Positions 5,916 through 9,495 of a stretch of DNA of 9,495 nucleotides are shown piece after piece. A program made the translations under genes and the position numbers. Every line of letters starts with the position of its first letter. The stretch's first letter is position 1. Source of the DNA: Pseudomonadota bacterium (GTDB taxonomy: Bacteria > Pseudomonadota > Alphaproteobacteria > Azospirillales > Azospirillaceae); assembly GCA_023416195.1 (NCBI GenBank), contig JAEZID010000225.1, positions 1 to 9,495 on the forward strand. Direction: 5' to 3'. The notes under the pieces are model-generated. The model made no database searches. It was not told where the DNA came from and saw only the letters and a program-made list of their open reading frames with translations.

Positions 5916-5931
5916 TGTGGGAGCAAGGCCG

Positions 5932-7143
5932 ATGTGCGAACGTTGCCCAACCACCCAGCCACACCATCCGTCCCGAAGCGGGGGGCGCCGCAAGCTGTGG
6001 GCCATCCCCAGCGAATTCCATTGCTCGATCGTCGGGACCTGCCTGTCGTCCAGCGACATCGCGTGGCTGTGCCGCCGCCTCGGCCTTGCCCCGTCGGCGG
6101 ACGCGCGTCCCTATGACATCCACCGTTACTTTGTTGAACGCGCCGGCACCGACGGCCCGGAAGCGCGTCTGATGCACAAGCGGATGGACGAGAATTTTTC
6201 CGGCGCCATCCGCCGCTTCGGCCGCGAAGACACGGAGGAAGGCTGGCTGGCCTTGTGGGAGAGTTCGGTGGCCACGGGCAGTGCGGCGGCGGCCTATTGG
6301 GCGTTGCTGAGCCACGCGGGCATCCCCGATGCGGTGCGGGCGCGGGCCTTTGCCGACGTTCACATGCTGTCGCACCTGATGGGTGGCGAAAACCGGCGGC
6401 AGCTTCGCGAGAACCAGGACCTGGCCCGGCGGTATGCGGACCTCGAAGCCCGGCTGGTCCGGCAGGAGCGCTCCTCCGCCGACCGGCTGGCCGAGAAGGA
6501 CGCGCGCATTCGCGACTTGGAAGCGCAGCTGGCGGAACGGCGCGCGCCTCCCCCCGCCGTCCCCGCTGCTCCGGCGGACCCCACGGCCCGACGCGGCGGA
6601 CGCCTGCTGCGCGAGGTGGGTGCGCTGCGCCGGCGGGTGACCGTGGAACGCATGCGCGCCCGCCACGCGGAAGCCGAGGTGGAACGGCTGCGCCATCTCC
6701 TCGATGGCTTGGCCGCGCCGCGCCCGGCGACGTCGCGGGCCCTGCCGGAAGCGGGAGTGCCGGTCGGTACAGGCGCCGTCAATCCGGCCGGGGCCGATCT
6801 GGGCGGGCAAGCCATCCTCTACGTCGGCGGGCGTCCGAGCACGCTGCCCCATCTGCGTGCGGCGGTGGAGACCCGCAACGGCTGTCTGCTTCACCACGAC
6901 GGCGGTTTCGAGCAGGCGACGCGCTGCCTGGAGGGGCTGGTCGAGCGCGCGGACGTGGTGGTCTGTCCCGTCGATTGCGTCAGCCACGATGCGTGCCTTC
7001 GCGTCAAGGGGCTGTGCCGGAGGATGGGCAAGCCCTTCGTCCCGATGCGCAGCGCGGGCGCGTCCTCCTTCGCCCGCATGCTCGGTTCTCTCGGACGGTC
7101 GGGCGCGGAGCCGGCGGCCGGACCTTATCTCCGCTCGAAATGA
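5932..7143 (+). CDS. DUF2325 domain protein with Cys/His-rich N-terminal domain and coiled coils
   Basis: The protein has 403 residues and no signal peptide, so it is probably cytoplasmic. Three parts are visible. Residues 1-150 form an uncharacterised helical domain with a CERC motif (Cys2, Cys5), FHCSIVGTCLS (His30, Cys31, Cys37) and ADVHMLSHLM (His144, His148). Residues about 150-205 and 225-260 look like coiled coils (heptad-rich Arg/Glu/Leu) separated by a Pro/Ala linker. Residues about 293-390 match the DUF2325 pattern: AILYVGGRPSTLPHL, LHHDGG, ADVVVCPVDCVSHDAC (Asp341, Cys345, Cys349, His352, Cys355), GKPFVPMRSAGASS. The function of DUF2325 is not established. The Cys/His clusters suggest metal, heme or iron-sulfur binding, which is inferred. 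I chose ATG 5932 because GGGAG lies 8 nt upstream; an in-frame GTG at 5917 would cover that site. A Fur-type promoter precedes it and another overlaps its stop codon, tying it to metal homeostasis. Confidence 0.8.
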   Translation: MCERCPTTQPHHPSRSGGRRKLWAIPSEFHCSIVGTCLSSSDIAWLCRRLGLAPSADARPYDIHRYFVERAGTDGPEARLMHKRMDENFSGAIRRFGREDTEEGWLALWESSVATGSAAAAYWALLSHAGIPDAVRARAFADVHMLSHLMGGENRRQLRENQDLARRYADLEARLVRQERSSADRLAEKDARIRDLEAQLAERRAPPPAVPAAPADPTARRGGRLLREVGALRRRVTVERMRARHAEAEVERLRHLLDGLAAPRPATSRALPEAGVPVGTGAVNPAGADLGGQAILYVGGRPSTLPHLRAAVETRNGCLLHHDGGFEQATRCLEGLVERADVVVCPVDCVSHDACLRVKGLCRRMGKPFVPMRSAGASSFARMLGSLGRSGAEPAAGPYLRSK

Positions 7144-7163
7144 TAATGAGAATCATTTACATT
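7135..7163 (+). promoter_or_regulatory. Strong Fur box within the predicted promoter of the PepSY operon
   Basis: GATAATGAGAATCATTTAC at 7142-7160 matches the 19-bp Fur consensus at 16 of 19 positions and contains a perfect dyad, AAATGAT (7138-7144) and ATCATTT (7152-7158), with a 7-nt centre. Elements TCGAAA (7135-7140) and TACATT (7158-7163), each 4/6 to consensus, flank it at 17-nt spacing. The box overlaps the TGA stop codon (7141-7143) of the DUF2325 gene. It precedes the PepSY start by about 90 nt. Repression by a metal-bound Fur-family regulator is the expected action. Confidence 0.7.
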
Positions 7164-7249
7164 TGAAGTCGAAGCCGAGGCGCTTCCCGTTCGTCTGAGA
7201 AGGGGCGGTGGTTCCTTCGGAGATGCAGTCCCTTCGGAGATCGAGTGAG

Positions 7250-8386
7250 ATGAGCGCTGGCAAGCCGCGCACGCGGCTGTGGTTCCTGTGGCATTCCTGG
7301 CTGGCGATGCCGGTCTGGGCCTTCCTGTTCTTCGTTTGCCTGACCGGCACCATCGCCGTCGTCAGCACGGAGATCAACTGGCTGGTCGATCCCTCCATGC
7401 GGGCGTCCGGCGGGGGCGAGCCCCTGCCGCCCAGCGCGCTGATCGCCGCGGCCGAGGCGGCGGCGCCGGGCGGGCGGGTGAGTTCGCTGAGCTGGGGCGG
7501 CTCCCACATGGCGGTGGGCGCCCGGATGGCGATGCCGGACGGCACCTTCACCACCGCCTGGGTCAACCCGGTCACCGGGGCGGTGCAGGGCATGTCCACC
7601 GGCAACTCGTTCCGCGAGTTCTTCCGCGCTCTGCACGGCTGGCTGCTGACCTTCCCGACCGGCTGGTATCTGGTGACGCTGCTGGCGATTCCCCTGCTGG
7701 GGTCGCTGATCACCGGCATGGTGGTCTACAAGCGCTTCTGGCGATCCTTCTACCAGCCGCGCATCCGCTGGAGCCAGGCGCCGCGCGTGATGTGGGGCGA
7801 CCTGCACCGCGTCGCCGGAACCTGGTCGATCTGGTTCATCGCCATCATCGCCGTCACCAGCCTGTGGTTCCTGATCTACATCGCGCTGATCCATCTCGGT
7901 CTGGGGCTGGGCGGCGGAAAGCCGCCGGTGATGGTCGAGCGCGAGCAGATTCCGGTGACGGCGACCGCGCCCAAGGTCGATGCCGACGCCATCCTGACCG
8001 CCGCCATCACGGCCCTGCCGGACATGCGGCTGCGCTATCTCGGCCTGCCGGGAACCGCCTATGAGCCGGCCACGGTGTACGGCTCCAGCGGGCAGGCGCC
8101 GCTGCTGCCCGACTATGTCCGGGTCAACCCCTTCACCGCGACGGTGATCGCCGTGGAAGGCGGCCTGGACGGTGCGTCGGGCGTCGAGCTGACCCGCACC
8201 GTCATGCGCGCCCTGCACACGGGCGACTTCGGCGGCCTGCCGATCAAGCTCGTCTGGTTCACCTTCGGCCTGCTGATGACCCTGCTGGTGTTCAGCGGCA
8301 TGCTGATCTGGATGAAGCGGACGGCGCGCGCCACCGTCGAGGCGGTGCGCCAGCTCAAGCTGGTGGAGGAGTCGTCCAATGCGTAG
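7250..8386 (+). CDS. PepSY-associated TM protein (FoxB/PiuB-like putative metal-uptake reductase)
   Basis: This 378-residue inner-membrane protein has the PepSY_TM layout. Helix 1 is at about 17-39, followed by a periplasmic domain (40-136). Helices 2 and 3 are at about 137-160 and 190-214, a second periplasmic domain with the PepSY-like part spans 225-325, and helix 4 is at 333-355. Histidines typical of the family lie near membrane faces: His15, His129 (RALHGWLL), His186 (GDLHRVAGTW) and His323 (RALHTGDFGG). Related proteins such as FoxB are reported to bind heme and reduce ferric siderophores; a similar electron-transfer role in metal uptake is plausible but not shown. ATG 7250 is preferred because GGAGA (7236-7240) is 9 nt upstream, and the MSAGKPRTRLWFLWHSWL start is typical; an ATG at 7223 has its GGAG directly adjacent. 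It is the first gene of an operon behind a strong Fur box, and the next gene overlaps its end by 8 nt. Confidence 0.85.
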   Translation: MSAGKPRTRLWFLWHSWLAMPVWAFLFFVCLTGTIAVVSTEINWLVDPSMRASGGGEPLPPSALIAAAEAAAPGGRVSSLSWGGSHMAVGARMAMPDGTFTTAWVNPVTGAVQGMSTGNSFREFFRALHGWLLTFPTGWYLVTLLAIPLLGSLITGMVVYKRFWRSFYQPRIRWSQAPRVMWGDLHRVAGTWSIWFIAIIAVTSLWFLIYIALIHLGLGLGGGKPPVMVEREQIPVTATAPKVDADAILTAAITALPDMRLRYLGLPGTAYEPATVYGSSGQAPLLPDYVRVNPFTATVIAVEGGLDGASGVELTRTVMRALHTGDFGGLPIKLVWFTFGLLMTLLVFSGMLIWMKRTARATVEAVRQLKLVEESSNA

Positions 8387-8837
8387 GCTCTGGCAGCGCG
8401 GCAAGTTCCATCTCAGCGCGCTGATGATGCTGGTGCCGCTTCCCTTCCTGCCCAACTACCTGGCGCCGAAGCCGATCTTCGCGCCGCCCGAGATCCGGCG
8501 GGACATCGGGGTCGGCCCCTTCGCCGTCACGCTGGTCACCTACGACCAGGCGCCCCACCGGGGGCCGACGGGGGAACGGATGAAGCAATACACGATCCGC
8601 CTTCAGCCCGGAGACGTCGACCGCGTGCGCGGCGTCTTCCTGCGCGTGGGCAAGCCGCGCAGCCTGCGCACGGCCGGCGCCCTGGGCTTCGGCAACCCCT
8701 ATGAACGCAAGGCGGAGGTGACGGTGCCGGCGGAACCGACCGGAACGGAGGAATTGTGGCTGACGGTGGAGGATTGGAGCGGGCGGGCGCATCAGGCGTC
8801 CGTGCCGCTGGCGGACATTCTGGGAGGCAAGCGATGA
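8379..8837 (+). CDS. Small membrane-anchored protein of the PepSY operon, unknown function
   Basis: This 152-residue protein has a basic N-terminus and one hydrophobic helix (about residues 12-28, LSALMMLVPLPFLPNYL), probably an uncleaved anchor. A soluble domain follows that should face the periplasm. That domain looks beta-rich, with alternating patterns such as VGPFAVTLVTYDQAP (45-59), KQYTIRLQPGDVDRVRGVFLRVG (69-91) and ELWLTVEDWSGRAHQASVPLADIL (125-148), suggesting an Ig-like or transthyretin-like fold. There are no cysteines. I cannot name a family with confidence. The start ATG 8379 has GGAGG (8365-8369) 9 nt upstream and overlaps the PepSY gene by 8 nt; its stop overlaps the next start (ATGA). 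The tight coupling suggests that it works with the PepSY protein, perhaps as a periplasmic accessory. Confidence 0.8.
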   Translation: MRRLWQRGKFHLSALMMLVPLPFLPNYLAPKPIFAPPEIRRDIGVGPFAVTLVTYDQAPHRGPTGERMKQYTIRLQPGDVDRVRGVFLRVGKPRSLRTAGALGFGNPYERKAEVTVPAEPTGTEELWLTVEDWSGRAHQASVPLADILGGKR

Positions 8838-9148
8838 ACCTGCGCGTTTTCATAGCGGCGACCCTGGCCGTGCTGTCCGCCGCCTCCACCGCCCAGGCCC
8901 ATTACCCGGTCTGCGAATGCCGGATGGTGGACGCCCGGACGGTGCAGTGCACCGGCGGCTTCTCCGACGGGTCGAAGGCGGCGGGGGTGGTGCTGGACGT
9001 CATCGCCTACGACGAGCAGGTGCTGGTCAAGGGCAAGCTGGGGCCGGATTCCACCCTGTCCTTCGCGCGCCCGGAGCAGGACTTTTACGTCCTGTTCGAC
9101 GCCGGTCCCGGCCACACGGTCGAGATCGAGCACAGCGCCATCAAATAG
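8834..9148 (+). CDS. Small secreted protein with predicted mature N-terminal His; possible metal-binding CbiL/NikL-like domain
   Basis: The product has 104 residues with a clear signal peptide (1-22, cleavage AQA/H), leaving 82 residues in the periplasm that begin His-Tyr-Pro-Val-Cys-Glu-Cys. It has three cysteines (27, 29, 39) and His23, His94 and His100. The sequence GGFSDGSKAAGVVLDVIAYDE, then KLGPDSTLSFARPEQDFYVLFDAGPGH, resembles the small beta-sandwich seen in periplasmic CbiL/NikL-type proteins of cobalt and nickel uptake systems, which end in a similar 'GPGH' turn. That resemblance is from memory and is moderate. Metal binding is inferred from the N-terminal His and the CxC pair. GGGAGG (8822-8827) lies 6 nt before ATG 8834, which overlaps the upstream stop by 4 nt. 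The next gene starts 11 nt later. Confidence 0.82.
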   Translation: MNLRVFIAATLAVLSAASTAQAHYPVCECRMVDARTVQCTGGFSDGSKAAGVVLDVIAYDEQVLVKGKLGPDSTLSFARPEQDFYVLFDAGPGHTVEIEHSAIK

Positions 9149-9159
9149 AGCCCCGGACC

Positions 9160-9495
9160 ATGCACCATCAGATCGTCACCCGCGCGGGGGGCGAGCGCGA
9201 GACCCTGTGGGTCCTGCTCGCCGTGGGCGTGATCCTCGCGTCCGCCGCCACGGCGGTCGGGCTGCGGCCGGCGCCGGTCGCGGAAGCACCGGTGGCCGCC
9301 CACCAGATCGACTCCCGCACCGGCCTGACCGCCGCCGAGCAGGGCCTCCACGCCGACCTCAAGGTGGCGGCGGAGGAGATCGCCGCCCTGCGGCGGGCCG
9401 ACAGCCGGGTGCCGACGCCGGTGGAACTGGCCGCCCAGGCGCTGCCGCCCTTCGTCGCCGACCCCAGCGCCACCGCGCGCGGCGGCCACGCCTGG
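9160..9495 (+). CDS. DUF6162-like single-span membrane protein, N-terminal part (3' end outside window)
   Basis: The frame is open from ATG 9160 to the window edge (112 residues). A short cytoplasmic start with HH at 2-3 and RAGGERETL is followed by one membrane helix (about 17-35). A periplasmic stretch then carries SRTGLTAAEQGLHADLKVAAEEIAALR, probably helical, and ELAAQALPPFVADPSA. This arrangement resembles the DUF6162 family as I remember it, whose members lie beside metal ABC transporters and PepSY proteins; function is not established. The ribosome site is weak (GAG near 9147), and translation may be coupled to the gene ending 11 nt upstream. The operon evidently continues to the right, where metal transport genes would be expected. 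Confidence 0.7.
   Translation, partial: MHHQIVTRAGGERETLWVLLAVGVILASAATAVGLRPAPVAEAPVAAHQIDSRTGLTAAEQGLHADLKVAAEEIAALRRADSRVPTPVELAAQALPPFVADPSATARGGHAW

Larger units (their letters stand above)
5513..5931. other. 419-nt non-coding region: hairpin array, then metal-regulated promoter and leader
   Basis: I see no credible protein-coding gene here. The first 245 bases hold consecutive inverted repeats, at 5509-5546, 5553-5574, 5586-5624, 5634-5668 and 5702-5755, listed separately. The second half holds a -35/-10 pair with a Fur-box-like site between them (5801-5829), a near-perfect GCGCCGG 7-mer triplet (5846-5866) and a 20-bp direct repeat (5876-5915) leading to the ribosome site of the DUF2325 gene. 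The only small open frame, 5651-5833, is covered by hairpins and by the Fur site and lacks a ribosome site, so I do not call it. Confidence 0.7.

Noticed and set aside
5584..6987. 467-residue minus-strand open frame opposite the DUF2325 gene
   Set aside because: It crosses the hairpin array and the Fur promoter, has no recognisable domain, and mirrors a well-supported plus-strand gene.
7138..7158. Reading the AAATGAT-N7-ATCATTT dyad as a Zur site
   Set aside because: The GATAAT-GAGAAT-C-ATTTAC hexamer pattern matches Fur better than the GAAATGTTATA-type Zur consensus, although a Zur or Mur role cannot be excluded from sequence alone.
7157..8455. 432-residue minus-strand open frame opposite the PepSY gene
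   Set aside because: Rich in Gln, His, Arg and Asp with no membrane or domain pattern, whereas the plus-strand frame gives a typical PepSY-TM protein.

Overview
The window is about 70% GC, densely packed with genes, and carries clear Shine-Dalgarno sites, many overlapping gene ends, TRAP transport genes and Fur-box-like AT-rich islands. This fits an alphaproteobacterium of the Rhodospirillales, and Azospirillum or a close relative would be my guess from codon use and gene style. That is an inference; no rRNA or marker gene is present.

Layout: (1) 1-525 is the 3' end of a membrane-associated family 2 glycosyltransferase gene. It converges on the next block with only 10 nt between stop codons. 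(2) 536-5512 is a sugar-acid catabolic divergon. On the minus strand, a GntR/FCD regulator (1771-2487) is followed after 29 nt by D-mannonate dehydratase ManD (536-1741). On the plus strand, a complete TRAP transporter is encoded: dctP (2649-3668), dctQ (3714-4238) and dctM (4235-5512). The 161-nt gap between the two arms holds a plausible promoter with an imperfect dyad over its -10. The likely scheme is that the transporter imports a hexuronate or aldonate, ManD dehydrates it to 2-keto-3-deoxy-D-gluconate, and the regulator senses a pathway acid. Later enzymes (KDG kinase, KDPG aldolase) are not here. (3) 5513-5931 is a 419-nt non-coding stretch. Its first half is a close array of hairpins, the first of which contains the dctM stop codon. 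Its second half carries a promoter with a Fur-box-like site, a GC-rich 7-mer repeat and a 20-bp direct repeat. (4) 5932-9495 looks like a metal-responsive locus. It contains a DUF2325-type protein with many Cys and His residues, then a second Fur-box promoter that overlaps that gene's stop codon. A tight operon follows: a PepSY-TM membrane protein, a small anchored protein, a small secreted protein with a predicted mature N-terminal His, and a truncated protein resembling DUF6162.

Both Fur-like boxes sit in the same place, between the -35 and -10 elements. This suggests that the DUF2325 gene and the PepSY operon respond to the same metal signal. The operon continues past the right edge, where an ABC metal importer and/or a TonB-dependent receptor would be expected. 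The DUF2325/PepSY/small-protein module is the most interesting and least characterised part of the window.
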